The notes: generated by a model from the letters alone, not told the origin. Numbered from the stretch's first letter, positions 8,200 through 17,805 are shown. The stretch is 64,000 nucleotides of DNA from Lactobacillus iners DSM 13335 (GCF_000160875.1 NZ_GG700809.1:1-64000); one strand, 5' to 3'. A program made the numbers and translations.

Positions 8200-8530
8200 T
8201 CTCCTTCAAAAAATATTTGAAAGCAGAGAAAAAAGCCCTCTGCCCCCATTAATATCAGGACGAAAGGCTTTTTTCCGCGGTGCCACCTAAATTGTTTAGC
8301 TTTAGCTAAACCCACTTTATGAAACACAAACATGTCTCATCGGTAAGGTAACGTGCCGAAAACGTCTCCACCTACTTTAAGTCTTATCATGGCTTATTTA
8401 GGTAAGCAGCATTAAGGAAAAAGTGTTATTCGGTAAAAAAGAGCCTGCTGATTTTTCACTACCATCAACTCACTGCTTGGATTAATTACTTACTCATCTT
8501 TTTCATAGCTTTTAAATTTATTCATACATT
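8200..8530 (-). promoter_or_regulatory. T-box riboswitch leader of asnA (Asn specifier)
   Basis: The conserved T-box AGGTGGCACCGCGG lies on the minus strand at 8288-8275. It is followed by the G/C-rich terminator stem and T-run before asnA. Stem I spans about 8500-8415. The candidate specifier AAC sits at 8427-8425 in the internal loop and is followed by the usual purine. Uncharged tRNA-Asn should favour the antiterminator. The fold was done by eye. Confidence 0.9.
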
Positions 8531-8536
8531 AATGTT

Positions 8537-8565
8537 ATTTAACTACTTTTCTATTTGACTTTCAA
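8537..8565 (-). promoter_or_regulatory. Promoter of the asnA T-box transcript
   Basis: On the minus strand TTGAAA (8565-8560) and TTAAAT (8542-8537) are separated by 17 bp, just upstream of stem I of the T-box. Confidence 0.55.
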
Positions 8566-8655
8566 GCATTTTTTAAAAAAATTTTGAAAGATTATGTGTA
8601 ATATAGACAGTATCTGTTATTATTGATAAAGTAGTTAAACACTGGAGGCCAAAAA

Positions 8656-9567
8656 ATGAAACAACAAAAAAAATTATGGATATTTTTAGTAATCATATCT
8701 TGTAATTTGTGGGGGATATCAGGATTATGTGCTAAAAGAGTGTTTGATCTTTCTACCCAGGTCAGTCCAATAACTATCACACAAATAAGAATGCTTATTA
8801 GTGGGTTGTTTTTACTTTTACTAGCACAACTTACTGGCAAAAAGCCGATTAAAATTCTATATTCTAGAAAAAATATTATAGATATTATCCTTTATGGCCT
8901 ATTTGGACTAATACCTATACAGTTGTTTTATTTCATTGTAGTTCAAAAATCTAACGCCTCTATAGCGACAATTTTGCAATTTATGGGTCCTTTCTTTATT
9001 ATGTTTTATATGGTAGTTTTTGAACATCAATTTTTGCGAAGGTTAGATATAGTTGCAGCGTTAGTTGCATTCATGGGAATTATCTTTATTGCAACACATG
9101 GTAATTTTTCAAAAATATCATTATCACCTGAAGTTTTATTTTGGGGATTTTTATCTGCGTTAGGAGTAGCAACAAATACATTAATTCCTAGGCCATTACT
9201 TAAACGGATGGATAGTGTAACATTGATTGCGTGGTCCATGATAGCGACGGGGTTAATGATGCTGATTGCTTATCCTTCGCAGATTTTAATTCCAAAAGAT
9301 TCTAGAGTCATCATCCTGCTGGTTGTAATAATAATATTGGGAACTATTTTACCATTTTATTGTATGTTAAATTCTCTCAGATATATTAAACCGTCTACTG
9401 CAAGTATTTTAGATGCTTTTGAACCGATATCTGCCACTCTTGGTTCAGTCTTTGTGTTCAATTTAATTTTAAAACCAATTGATTGGTTAGGAACAATATT
9501 GGTAATTTTAGCTGTTATAGCAATATGTTATCAACCAAAGAGCAAAATCGAATCGATACAAAAATAA
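8656..9567 (+). CDS. EamA/DMT-family membrane transporter
   Basis: A 303-aa protein with ten predicted helices arranged as two EamA repeats (about 8-145 and 160-295). It has typical features such as NLWGISGLCAK in helix 1, the repeat-1 end FMGIIFIATHG, and YIKPSTASILDAFEPISATLGS in the second repeat. Members export amino acids, metabolites or drugs; the substrate cannot be told. A CTGGAGG site precedes the ATG. It is a single gene, divergent from asnA and followed by its own terminator. Confidence 0.88.
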   Translation: MKQQKKLWIFLVIISCNLWGISGLCAKRVFDLSTQVSPITITQIRMLISGLFLLLLAQLTGKKPIKILYSRKNIIDIILYGLFGLIPIQLFYFIVVQKSNASIATILQFMGPFFIMFYMVVFEHQFLRRLDIVAALVAFMGIIFIATHGNFSKISLSPEVLFWGFLSALGVATNTLIPRPLLKRMDSVTLIAWSMIATGLMMLIAYPSQILIPKDSRVIILLVVIIILGTILPFYCMLNSLRYIKPSTASILDAFEPISATLGSVFVFNLILKPIDWLGTILVILAVIAICYQPKSKIESIQK

Positions 9568-9570
9568 CAA

Positions 9571-9608
9571 AAAAATAGACAAAGCTCAATTAAGGTTTGT
9601 CTATTTTT
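9571..9608 (+). terminator. Terminator of the EamA transporter gene
   Basis: AAAAATAGACAAA (9571-9583) pairs with TTTGTCTATTTTT (9596-9608), which is T-rich on its 3' side. Confidence 0.85.
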
Positions 9609-9628
9609 ATTTTGTATATATTTTTTTC

Positions 9629-9712
9629 TTGCTTTTTTGCTTTATATAAACTATACTGTACCTCAATGGTTGCTATTTTATAATATGCATAGTTTATTTT
9701 AAATAGCCATTG
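9629..9712 (+). promoter_or_regulatory. Promoter and operator-like dyad of the YhgE/Pip gene
   Basis: TTGCTT (9629-9634), 17 bp, then TATACT (9652-9657). A long dyad starts near the expected transcription start: CAATGG-TT-GCTATTT (9664-9678) with AAATAGCCATTG (9701-9712). It could be a repressor operator, since genes of this family often sit beside TetR regulators, or a 5' mRNA hairpin. No regulator gene is adjacent here. Confidence 0.6.
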
Positions 9713-9751
9713 ATAATATACATTATGTATATAATTCGGAGAGGGAAAAGT

Positions 9752-12466
9752 ATGAAGAAAATAAAACAGAAATTATCTCAGCATAATCTGGTTTTTATTA
9801 TTATGTTTGCGGTAGCTATATTGGCTCCAGTACTTTATAGTCTATCTTTTATTAAATCGGTTTGGGATCCTTATGCGGGTGCCAAGAATTTACCCATTGC
9901 TGTGGTGAATAATGATCAGGCAGTAAACTACAATAACAAAAAATTAGCTGTAGGCGATAAGATAGTTTCTCAATTAAAACATAACAAGCAAATGAAATGG
10001 TTGTTTGTAACTGAAGAAGAGGCTAAAAAAGGTTTACAAAATAGAAAATTTTATACGGTAGTAACAATACCTAATGATTTTTCTAAAAATGCGACAACAG
10101 TTTTGACATCGCATCCTCAAAAAATGAAGTTGTATTATAAAACTAATGACTCGTTGAATTATCTGGGCAGTACAATGAGTGATATGGCATTAATTAGATT
10201 AAATGGCAAAGTAAGATCTTCAGTTACTAAGGCCTATGCAAATGCTATGTTTGATCAGTTGCGTATTTTTGGTAAAGGTATGCACAAAGCTGCTAATGGT
10301 GCTAAACAAATTAGTACTGGCATGATTAGTTTGCAGGATGGTAGTAAAAAATACGTTGCTGGTGTGTCTAAAATATCCAATGGTATGCAAATTTTAAGGG
10401 TATCTGTGCAGCCACTAGCTACAGGATCAAAAAAATTAGTTGAAGGATCAAGCAAATTATATACGGGTATTAATAAATATACGAATGGAGTATCTAAGTT
10501 ATACTTAGGTTCCGAAAAATTAATTAATGCAACACCAATATTGACCCAAGGTATTAATGAATTCAATACCGGATTATTTGCTTATACTTCTGGCGTTGGT
10601 CGTTTATCTTCAGGATTGTCGAAATTAAGTGCCAACTCTTATCGCCTCAGGGCAGGAGGACGTTCCCTATTAACTGCTAGCGATAATTTTGATTTATTAA
10701 ATGTTGGTAGTCAAAAAGTAAATGCAGGTGTTTCCGCATTTAATAGTAAGCTATCTGATAGTAATTTGTTAGGAACCTTAAATGGTGCTCTTTCTTTACA
10801 AGGTCAAGTTTTCCAATTGGAAAGTCAATTAGCAACTGTTCAAGAGACGTTGAAGGTATTAAAATCATTAGATCTTTTAAGTATTGTTAAAAGCATGGCA
10901 GATATTAAGCAATATGCCGAAAACTTGTCGCAGGCTAAAAATATTGATCAAGCAATAAATTATAGTGATCAAAATGCAACTAAGGCAGACAAAATTGCTC
11001 AACTTGTTAACAGCGAAAGTCAAATAAATGAAAGTACTAAGCAAAAGATTCTAGGATTAGTTAAGGATATAAAAACTAATGCTCAGGCTGGTAATGCTAG
11101 TTTAGAGGCATATGTCGGTGAATCTGTAGTGCCACTTTTGCTATCGCTGGAGGGGATGCAATCTAAGTTAAGTCCTGCTCAATTGCAAGGGTTATCAAGT
11201 CAAATTGCAAATATAGAATCTGCATTAGTGGGTGCTAAAAAATTACTTTCAGAAACCAAAGGGTTATTATCTAAAGTATCTGATAATAAGGATATGTTGA
11301 ATAACATGCCAGATAAATTAAAGAAATTATCAGCTGCTACATCACAAATTGCTGCTGGTACGCAACAATTAGTAGATTCAAAAAGTAAAATAAAACAATT
11401 GGTATCAGGAATTGATGAATATACTGATGGAGTAGATATGGCAATGTCTGGTGCAGCAACTTTAGATGCTAATTCAGCTAAATTGTTGAGTGGTTTTGAT
11501 AAGCTTAAGTTAGGATTTAGCCAATATGCTGGTGGTATTGTTCAGATTAATGGTGGGTTGAAATTATTGGATTTGAATAGTAAAACGCTACTATCTGGTT
11601 CGAATCAATTAAATGTTGCTTTAATTCAATTAAATGAAAAAGTTCCCGCTTTATTATCAGGTATTGATCGCTTAGCTAATGGCTCCAGTCAATTAAATAG
11701 TAAGTCCTCAATTTTATTGCAAGGAATTAATAAATTACGCCAAGGCAGTGGAACATTATCTGATAAATTATCACAAGGAGCAGATAAATTGAATTCTACA
11801 CAAGCTGCTGATGCCAATAGCGATATGTTTTCTGATCCAGCAGAATTAAAACATGATACAGTTAGTGTGGTACCTAACTATGGACATGCTTTAGCTCCAT
11901 TCATTATGGCTACTGCATTATTCATAGGTGTATTAATCTTATTAGTGGAATTTCCGGCTAATCGAAGAATGACAGAAATTACATCATATAGATCATTAAT
12001 CCTACGTGAATTTAAATTAGCAATTATTGCATGTTTAGGTATGGTGCTAGTTCAAAATATTATTTTAATCGTATCAGGATTAAAAGTTTTCAACGTAGTA
12101 GAATTATTTACTATTTGTATAGCATATACTTTAGCTATGTTGGGTATCATGCAATTGTTGACATTTATGTTTGGTAGATGGGGTCTGTTACCTGGTTTAT
12201 TACTATTTGTTTTGCAAATCGGTGGAGCTGGTGGAATGTTTCCAATAGAAGTAACTAATAGTTTCTTCCAAACTATACATCAATTTTTACCTATGTCATA
12301 TGCTATTGCTGGTTTAAGACAAGCGATAACTAGTGGGTTAGGTACTGGATACTTTATGAGTAATTTAATGGTATTAATATTACTAGCTATTGTTGCTTAT
12401 GTTGGATTGGTAATAGCTATTGTCTATAAATTTACTAATACAGCTACTGAAACTGTAACTAATTAA
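9752..12466 (+). CDS. YhgE/Pip-family membrane protein
   Basis: A 904-aa envelope protein. One N-terminal helix (about 12-35) is followed by the family block AGAKNLPIAVVNNDQAVNY. A very long extracellular region of repeated amphipathic helices (about 140-680) is rich in Gly-Ser-Leu/Asn segments such as LSSGLSKLS and INGGLKLL. Five or six helices at the C-terminus (about 695-900) resemble an ABC-2 permease domain. Relatives are the Lactococcus phage infection protein Pip and EsaA-like proteins. The role here is unknown; phage adsorption or envelope export are possible. The ATG at 9752 has a GGAGAGGG site, so the in-frame TTG 42 bases upstream is rejected. Confidence 0.85.
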   Translation: MKKIKQKLSQHNLVFIIMFAVAILAPVLYSLSFIKSVWDPYAGAKNLPIAVVNNDQAVNYNNKKLAVGDKIVSQLKHNKQMKWLFVTEEEAKKGLQNRKFYTVVTIPNDFSKNATTVLTSHPQKMKLYYKTNDSLNYLGSTMSDMALIRLNGKVRSSVTKAYANAMFDQLRIFGKGMHKAANGAKQISTGMISLQDGSKKYVAGVSKISNGMQILRVSVQPLATGSKKLVEGSSKLYTGINKYTNGVSKLYLGSEKLINATPILTQGINEFNTGLFAYTSGVGRLSSGLSKLSANSYRLRAGGRSLLTASDNFDLLNVGSQKVNAGVSAFNSKLSDSNLLGTLNGALSLQGQVFQLESQLATVQETLKVLKSLDLLSIVKSMADIKQYAENLSQAKNIDQAINYSDQNATKADKIAQLVNSESQINESTKQKILGLVKDIKTNAQAGNASLEAYVGESVVPLLLSLEGMQSKLSPAQLQGLSSQIANIESALVGAKKLLSETKGLLSKVSDNKDMLNNMPDKLKKLSAATSQIAAGTQQLVDSKSKIKQLVSGIDEYTDGVDMAMSGAATLDANSAKLLSGFDKLKLGFSQYAGGIVQINGGLKLLDLNSKTLLSGSNQLNVALIQLNEKVPALLSGIDRLANGSSQLNSKSSILLQGINKLRQGSGTLSDKLSQGADKLNSTQAADANSDMFSDPAELKHDTVSVVPNYGHALAPFIMATALFIGVLILLVEFPANRRMTEITSYRSLILREFKLAIIACLGMVLVQNIILIVSGLKVFNVVELFTICIAYTLAMLGIMQLLTFMFGRWGLLPGLLLFVLQIGGAGGMFPIEVTNSFFQTIHQFLPMSYAIAGLRQAITSGLGTGYFMSNLMVLILLAIVAYVGLVIAIVYKFTNTATETVTN

Positions 12467-12506
12467 ATATATTGTAAAATAAACAATTAGGTTTATATAT
12501 AAAATT

Positions 12507-12545
12507 AACCTCTAGATTTGCATTAAGTCAAAGCTAGAGGTTTTT
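12507..12545 (+). terminator. Terminator of the YhgE/Pip gene
   Basis: AACCTCTAG (12507-12515) pairs with CTAGAGGTT (12534-12542), then a T-run. Confidence 0.85.
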
Positions 12546-12579
12546 ATATTTTTAAAATTGACAATTTATTTTGTATAAA

Positions 12580-12612
12580 TAAAAAGATGTAGGTAATTTA
12601 TATCCTACATCT
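12580..12612 (-). terminator. Terminator of the secreted nuclease gene
   Basis: On the minus strand AGATGTAGG (12612-12604) pairs with CCTACATCT (12593-12585) and runs into Ts. It lies just past the nuclease stop codon. Confidence 0.85.
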
Positions 12613-12620
12613 ATGATCAT

Positions 12621-13556
12621 TTAATTGTACTGCAATAAAGCATTCAATTTTTCTTTAAAAAATATATAAATCTTGGAGTTAGAAATTTTGTGGATGAATG
12701 TTTGATCATTAGGCTGTTTAACTTTTGCATGATAATAATCAAAATTATTGAATTTTTGATTATTAAACGAAACATACATATCTTTGTCTGCTGCTACTCT
12801 GCCTGTTTGATAGTCAAACTTGTACCCAGGTTGGACATTAAAAATATAGACATTAAAATTTAGGGATTTATCTGTTGAGATAGCCTGTAAATGAACACCT
12901 CGAGCCATCAATTCACTACCGCGAAAAATAGGTTTTGCTTGATATATTACTTTTTTATCTTGCATGAGTGCGGTTCTAACCTTATCTTCGAATATAGTTT
13001 GTAATGCTTTATTTGAAAAATCAGTTTGTGTGAAAAGATTTTTTCTATTGTTTTGATCACCTCTTTGGAGATTAGGGCTATATTTTCCCATTTTATCCAT
13101 TCCTTTAGATAATGAATAAGCTATAAAGTGTCCACGATTATAAATTTTTTGATCAGGTAGATTGGGATGCCAACCTGAAGGGTTAATATATTGTTTAACT
13201 CTGCCTTTAGATAATGAATCTATATTTGATTTAGATAAAAAGGCAGTTTTGGCACCAGTTGCTCTATTAAATTGATCTATACGTTTATAAACTATTTTAT
13301 GTTCTTGCCAATCATTAGGGTTCAAATTAGCATGATTGTTATTCAGTTCTATGATTGCTTGATTTCCTGAAATAAAATCTAGACTTTCTAACTTATAGTT
13401 TTTTATTCCGAGTGTTTGTGTTCTTATATCTTTTGTAGCAGAAATCTCAGTTGCATTAGCTTTGTGAGTTAATGTCAAATTGTGACCTGCTGAAAGCATC
13501 AAACCTGTTGATGCAATACTTAATAAGGTAACTAATTTATTTATCTTGATTTTCAC
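12621..13556 (-). CDS. Secreted DNA/RNA non-specific endonuclease (EndA/NucA-like)
   Basis: A 311-aa exported nuclease. A signal peptide occupies about 1-35 (hydrophobic core LLSIASTGLMLSAG, cleavage near KANA). The betabetaalpha-metal nuclease domain contains YNRGHFIAYSLS, with His143 as the expected catalytic base in the D/N-RGH motif. It also has the downstream QNNRKNLFTQT segment, whose Asn binds magnesium in the family. Such enzymes degrade extracellular DNA for nutrition or act in DNA uptake. It is a single-gene unit between two terminators. The Ser/Thr/Asn-rich tail after about 250 is not a recognised domain. Confidence 0.88.
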   Translation of the reverse strand: MKIKINKLVTLLSIASTGLMLSAGHNLTLTHKANATEISATKDIRTQTLGIKNYKLESLDFISGNQAIIELNNNHANLNPNDWQEHKIVYKRIDQFNRATGAKTAFLSKSNIDSLSKGRVKQYINPSGWHPNLPDQKIYNRGHFIAYSLSKGMDKMGKYSPNLQRGDQNNRKNLFTQTDFSNKALQTIFEDKVRTALMQDKKVIYQAKPIFRGSELMARGVHLQAISTDKSLNFNVYIFNVQPGYKFDYQTGRVAADKDMYVSFNNQKFNNFDYYHAKVKQPNDQTFIHKISNSKIYIFFKEKLNALLQYN

Positions 13557-13703
13557 GGTAGTACTCCTTTCATCTTGTTAATTAAATGCTTGATTAATTT
13601 TTAGATAGAATAATGATTAAAATAACAAATCTTATTTTTGATTATAACTTATGTTTGAAAAAAGTACAGTAAGAATAGTTGTATTTTTATTTTTTAAACT
13701 AAC

Positions 13704-13742
13704 AAAAAGAGAAGTAACTTATGCATTAGTTATTTCTCTTTT
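13704..13742 (-). terminator. Terminator of the gatD-permease unit
   Basis: On the minus strand AAAAGAGAAATAACT pairs imperfectly with AGTTACTTCTCTTTT and is followed by Ts, 16 bases after the permease stop. Confidence 0.75.
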
Positions 13743-13757
13743 GAAAAATTTGTTCAG

Positions 13758-15143
13758 TTATTTGATTTGATTAATTTTACTGTGCTTGTAACCATACAAT
13801 AGGTAGATAAGAATGCCAATGCTAAACCATATGCCTGCAAACATAAATGTTCTTTTTGATAAGAAAGTCATCATACCAATGCAACATATGCCAGAAAGTA
13901 AAGGAATAAAAGGATAAAGAGGTACTTTAAAAGTACCTGATGGTATATCGGTTCTTCTTCTAATTAAAATAACACCAAACGAAACAAATGTGAAAGCTAA
14001 CAAAGTTCCTATGGAAACTAGGCTAGTGAGTTCATCTAGTGAAAACAGACCACCCATCAAGGCAATAATAATAGTTACAACTATCAAGGCGTTTTTGGGT
14101 AATCCTACTGTATTGATTTTTCCTAAAAAGTTTGGCAATAATCCATCACGTCCAATAGAATAAATTAAACGTGAACTGGAATATATCATAGATAGCATCA
14201 TAGTACTCATTCCTATTATTGCACCTATTGATAAACAATCGGCTATCCAACCTTGGTTCACAGATTTGAGTGCAAAAGCTACAGGATTGGCTACGTCCAA
14301 CTTGTTGTATGAAATCATACCAGTTAATACGATAGAAACTCCTATATATAATAGAACTGCGATAATTAAAGTACCTATAATGCCTATAGGCATATTTTTT
14401 TCTGGCTTTTTAACTTCTGCTGCTGATGCAGATATAACGTCAAAGCCCAAAAAAGCAAAGAAAACTGTAGTTGCTCCTTTAAATATACCGGAAAAATGGA
14501 AAGGAAAGTATGGTGTATAATTTTTAGGCTTGATATAAAAAAGTCCCACTATGATAAAAATGCAAATAATTCCGATTTTTAGCAGAACTGCTATATTATT
14601 AAATTTTAGAGATGATTTCATACCTTTCGATAACAAGGCTGCAATGAAAATTACGCTTAAAATTGCTAATAAATTAACATATGTTCCTTGTGCTGGATTA
14701 AAGGGACCGGAAAGAAAATGAGGTAGTTGCCAGTTAAAACTACTCAATAAGGAGTTGCAGTAAGAAGCCCATCCTGTAGATACTGCAGCTACTGATAGCA
14801 TATATTCTAATATTAAAGCCCATCCTAAGATCCAACCAATAAATTCGCCATATAATATGTTACCGTAGGAATATGCACTACCTGCAATAGGGATGCTAGC
14901 TGATAATTCAGCGTAGCACATGCTGCATAAAGCACAAACGAAGGCCGCAATAATAAAGGATATAGTGACAGCTGGGCCTGCTTTTGTTGCGGCTACAGTT
15001 CCAGGTAGGATAAAAATTCCAGTGCCAATTACAGAGCCAATACCTAACGTCAGTAGTTCAAAAGCCCCTATAGTTTTAACGAAATGTTTGTCTGTATTGA
15101 TATACCGGCTTAGGTTTTCTTTTCTTAATAAATTATAGGGCAT
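13758..15143 (-). CDS. APC-family amino-acid permease (YfnA/cationic amino acid type)
   Basis: A 461-aa transporter with 12 or more hydrophobic helices. The helix-1 signature is LLTLGIGSVIGTGIFILPG, and the helix-6 segment is FFAFLGFDVISASAAEVKKPEKNMP, typical of YfnA/CAT-type antiporters or symporters. The C-terminal part has KVPLYPFIPLLSGICCIGMM. The start at 15143 is chosen because TAGGAGGACAGAGC precedes it; an in-frame start 39 bases upstream has no site. It overlaps the end of gatD by 11 bases, so the two are translated from one message. Confidence 0.88.
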   Translation of the reverse strand: MPYNLLRKENLSRYINTDKHFVKTIGAFELLTLGIGSVIGTGIFILPGTVAATKAGPAVTISFIIAAFVCALCSMCYAELSASIPIAGSAYSYGNILYGEFIGWILGWALILEYMLSVAAVSTGWASYCNSLLSSFNWQLPHFLSGPFNPAQGTYVNLLAILSVIFIAALLSKGMKSSLKFNNIAVLLKIGIICIFIIVGLFYIKPKNYTPYFPFHFSGIFKGATTVFFAFLGFDVISASAAEVKKPEKNMPIGIIGTLIIAVLLYIGVSIVLTGMISYNKLDVANPVAFALKSVNQGWIADCLSIGAIIGMSTMMLSMIYSSSRLIYSIGRDGLLPNFLGKINTVGLPKNALIVVTIIIALMGGLFSLDELTSLVSIGTLLAFTFVSFGVILIRRRTDIPSGTFKVPLYPFIPLLSGICCIGMMTFLSKRTFMFAGIWFSIGILIYLLYGYKHSKINQIK

Positions 15144-15804
15144 GCTCTGTCCTCCTATGATATCGTGTAATAATTTTATCAACTAATGCATTGGCAATAT
15201 TTTCATTTTTGAGTAGGGGACCATGAGAATAAGATCCAATAAGATTTTTATATCTCATACCTTCAACACCATCTTGGGGATTATTGCCATATCCTTCGAT
15301 CATTTTCCCTAAAGGTTTTAACTTATCATTATCAAAGTATGTTTGTCCGGAATGATTTTCAAAAGCTCTAACCTCACCCCATTGTGTTATGTAATGTGTA
15401 TCGCCGATCATTCTTTTGTCAGCTTTAAAAACTGTATGTATTGGAACGATATCTAAGCCTTTAATGGTGATACCAGCATTAGTTTTATAATAAGAGCCTA
15501 ATAATTGATATCCGCCACAGATGCACAACATAGGATTGCCAGATTCAATATATTTTTGTAAGGTTTGTTTGTGTCGTGGTAAATCTTTAGCAACTATCGT
15601 TTGTTCTAAATCTTGCCCACCACCAAAAAAGACAAAATCATATTTTGAAGCATCAAAATTAGTGCCTAATGATACATTGTCTACTTCAGTTTCATAGCCG
15701 GCTTTTTTTAATAAAAATTTTATAATTTTAACATCGCCTGAGTCACCATAAGTATTCATCAGATCTTCATATAAATAAGCAATTTTGATTGAACTTTTAT
15801 TCAT
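15133..15804 (-). CDS. gatD: Lipid II isoglutaminyl synthase glutaminase subunit GatD-like
   Basis: A 223-aa class-I glutamine amidotransferase of the CobB/CobQ type. The N-terminus (IAYLYEDLMNTYGDSGDVKII) is diagnostic of GatD. The nucleophile is Cys96 in ICGGYQLLG, and the catalytic His194 lies in GSYSHGP. GatD supplies ammonia to MurT, which amidates D-glutamate of lipid II, needed for wall cross-linking and lysozyme resistance. The usual murT neighbour is missing: upstream is a 120-base gap and a divergent gene, downstream an overlapping permease. Either murT lies elsewhere or this copy works differently. Confidence 0.85.
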   Translation of the reverse strand: MNKSSIKIAYLYEDLMNTYGDSGDVKIIKFLLKKAGYETEVDNVSLGTNFDASKYDFVFFGGGQDLEQTIVAKDLPRHKQTLQKYIESGNPMLCICGGYQLLGSYYKTNAGITIKGLDIVPIHTVFKADKRMIGDTHYITQWGEVRAFENHSGQTYFDNDKLKPLGKMIEGYGNNPQDGVEGMRYKNLIGSYSHGPLLKNENIANALVDKIITRYHRRTEHAL

Positions 15805-15971
15805 AATTATATGCCTTCTTTGTAAATATAATAATATTATTGTAAATAATATTACTATAAAAATCTACTAAGTGTTATAAAATTATATGTAATAAACATA
15901 TTTATGAATGCATCCAAAATAGCATGTTTTTAAATATTAATATATTATTAAAAAGAGGAGGATTATTTTGT

Positions 15972-16748
15972 ATGAATGATAGACTTATCATCTTGGATGG
16001 AGCTGTGAATTTTAGAGATCTAGGTGGTTATGTAACAGCTAATGGTCGATCAGTTTGTTGGAAAAAAATATATCGTTCTGATAGATTAGATAATTTAACA
16101 ATGCAAGATATGGAAATTTTAGCTCAAAAACACATAGTTACTGATTGTGATCTGCGTACTAGTTATGAGCAATCATATTGGCGGGATAGATTATGGGATG
16201 GTGTAGCTCATTATGATTGCCATATTTATAATGAAGAAGATATTACTTATGAAAATCAAATAACTACAGAAACTGTCAATAATTTAATTAATAGTCTTCC
16301 AGTTCCACAGGGTATTGTAGGACGACGGTATCAAAAAATATTGTTGGATAAAACTGGTCAGATGGCTTTAAAGCGGGTATTTCAAGAGATATTGTCGCTT
16401 GATGAAAACGATGCTCTTGTTTTTCATTGTACTGCAGGAAAGGATCGCACTGGATTAGTAGCTGCGGTTATTTTGCTAGGATTGGGCGTTAAGGAAGAAG
16501 ATATTATTGCTGATTATTTATTAAGTAATGAATTATATCTTTTTTCAATTAAGCATACTTTACCTACAGATGATGATTTACAAAATATCATTGAGCGGAT
16601 GAACTTAAATGGAGTTGATGCACTATCTATTCAGACAATTATTCAAACTATTAATCAGGGATTCGGCGGATTTGATAATTACTTTTTAAAAGTTTTAAAT
16701 TTTAGCAAAGCAGATTTAAGTGAGTTTCGCAATAAATTGACAGTGTGA
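15972..16748 (+). CDS. Tyrosine-protein phosphatase (Y_phosphatase3 family)
   Basis: A 258-aa cytoplasmic phosphatase. The family N-terminus (VNFRDLGGYV...) is followed by the active-site loop HCTAGKDRTG, with Cys and Arg of the CX5R motif, near residue 155. Enzymes of this family dephosphorylate phosphotyrosine, and in some relatives phosphoinositides; the substrate is unknown. The ATG at 15972 follows AGAGGAGGA by about 10 bases, so an upstream in-frame start 48 bases earlier is rejected. A paralogue lies at 33495-34280. Its neighbour downstream, the maltose regulator, has its own ribosome site and is probably separate. Confidence 0.88.
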   Translation: MNDRLIILDGAVNFRDLGGYVTANGRSVCWKKIYRSDRLDNLTMQDMEILAQKHIVTDCDLRTSYEQSYWRDRLWDGVAHYDCHIYNEEDITYENQITTETVNNLINSLPVPQGIVGRRYQKILLDKTGQMALKRVFQEILSLDENDALVFHCTAGKDRTGLVAAVILLGLGVKEEDIIADYLLSNELYLFSIKHTLPTDDDLQNIIERMNLNGVDALSIQTIIQTINQGFGGFDNYFLKVLNFSKADLSEFRNKLTV

Positions 16749-16841
16749 TTTATTCAGTAACTGACTTGTATTTAAATGGTAATTGTTGATAACATACGTT
16801 AGAATAAAAATATAGATTTATTGTATTTTTAGGAGGTAATT

Positions 16842-17795
16842 GTGGTCACATTGTCTGATGTTGCAAAAGAAGCAAATGTTTCAAAAATGACAGTTTCTCG
16901 TGTTATTAATCACCCAGAGCAAGTAACTAAAGAATTAAGATCTTTAGTGGAAAAAGCAATGAAAACTTTACACTATAGTCCCAATTCAGCTGCACGTGCC
17001 TTAGCTAAAAATCGTACAAATGTAGTTAAGTTTATAATTTTAGAAAATATAGATACTACAGAACCATATTATATGAATCTTTTGTTTGGTATTACACAAG
17101 GATTAAATCGTCATCAATATGCGTTGCAATTGCTAACTAGTGTTGATGAAATTACTAAAGGCAATGCTGATGGCTATATTATTACAGGTGCTCGTTCCAG
17201 TGATTCTGAATGGCTAGATAAATTAGATAAACCATTTGTACTCTTTGGTGAGAATCGCTACGGGTATGACTATGTGGATACAGATAATAAAATAGGAGAG
17301 CAGATAGCTACTCAATATGCATTGAATAAAAATTATCAGTCAATTATTTTTATAGGTATCAATGAAAAAGAAGCGTTCGAATATTCCAGAGAGGCTGGTT
17401 ATATCAACACTTTGCAAAGTCATAATAAAGTTCCTAAAATTTTTAGATTACCTAATCATAGTCATAGTGCACAGCATTTTATTGATGAACATTGGAAGGA
17501 ATTTGCACATAATACTTGCTTTATATGTGCTAGTGATAGATTAGCTACTGGTGTTGTGAGAGCTATCATAGCTAAAGGTGGCGAAATACCCAAAGATTTT
17601 GGAGTAATCGGTTTTGATGGTATTTTTTTAGATCAAGTTTCACATCCAAAATTGACGACAGTAAAGCAACCTATTATAAAATTAGGTGAGTTATTATCTG
17701 ACATGTTATTGCAAAAAATATCACAATCAGGTGCTCAACAAGGTGAATTACTGATAGAACCTACATTAATAAAACGAGATACAACAAGAAATTAA
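16842..17795 (+). CDS. malR: LacI-family transcriptional regulator of the maltodextrin cluster
   Basis: A 317-aa repressor with an N-terminal LacI helix-turn-helix (about 1-55, VTLSDVAKEANVSKMTVSRVINHPEQV) and a periplasmic-binding-like sugar-sensing domain. GTG is the start, with AGGAGGTAATT just upstream. It lies directly before the maltodextrin genes and is separated from them by its own terminator. It most likely binds the GATAxCGGTAACAT-type operators at 17877 and 21388. Its effector (maltose or a maltodextrin) is inferred from context. Confidence 0.88.
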   Translation: MVTLSDVAKEANVSKMTVSRVINHPEQVTKELRSLVEKAMKTLHYSPNSAARALAKNRTNVVKFIILENIDTTEPYYMNLLFGITQGLNRHQYALQLLTSVDEITKGNADGYIITGARSSDSEWLDKLDKPFVLFGENRYGYDYVDTDNKIGEQIATQYALNKNYQSIIFIGINEKEAFEYSREAGYINTLQSHNKVPKIFRLPNHSHSAQHFIDEHWKEFAHNTCFICASDRLATGVVRAIIAKGGEIPKDFGVIGFDGIFLDQVSHPKLTTVKQPIIKLGELLSDMLLQKISQSGAQQGELLIEPTLIKRDTTRN

Positions 17796-17805
17796 CACAT
17801 TTATT

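Noticed and set aside
10255..10566. A 103-codon minus-strand frame within the YhgE/Pip gene
   Set aside because: It arises from the repeated Gly-Ser-Leu coding pattern of the sense strand and has no start signals.
10255..11800. Internal repeats in the YhgE/Pip gene as a phase-variable tract
   Set aside because: Repeats are degenerate at DNA level, as expected from repeated helices in the protein, with no exact tandem unit.
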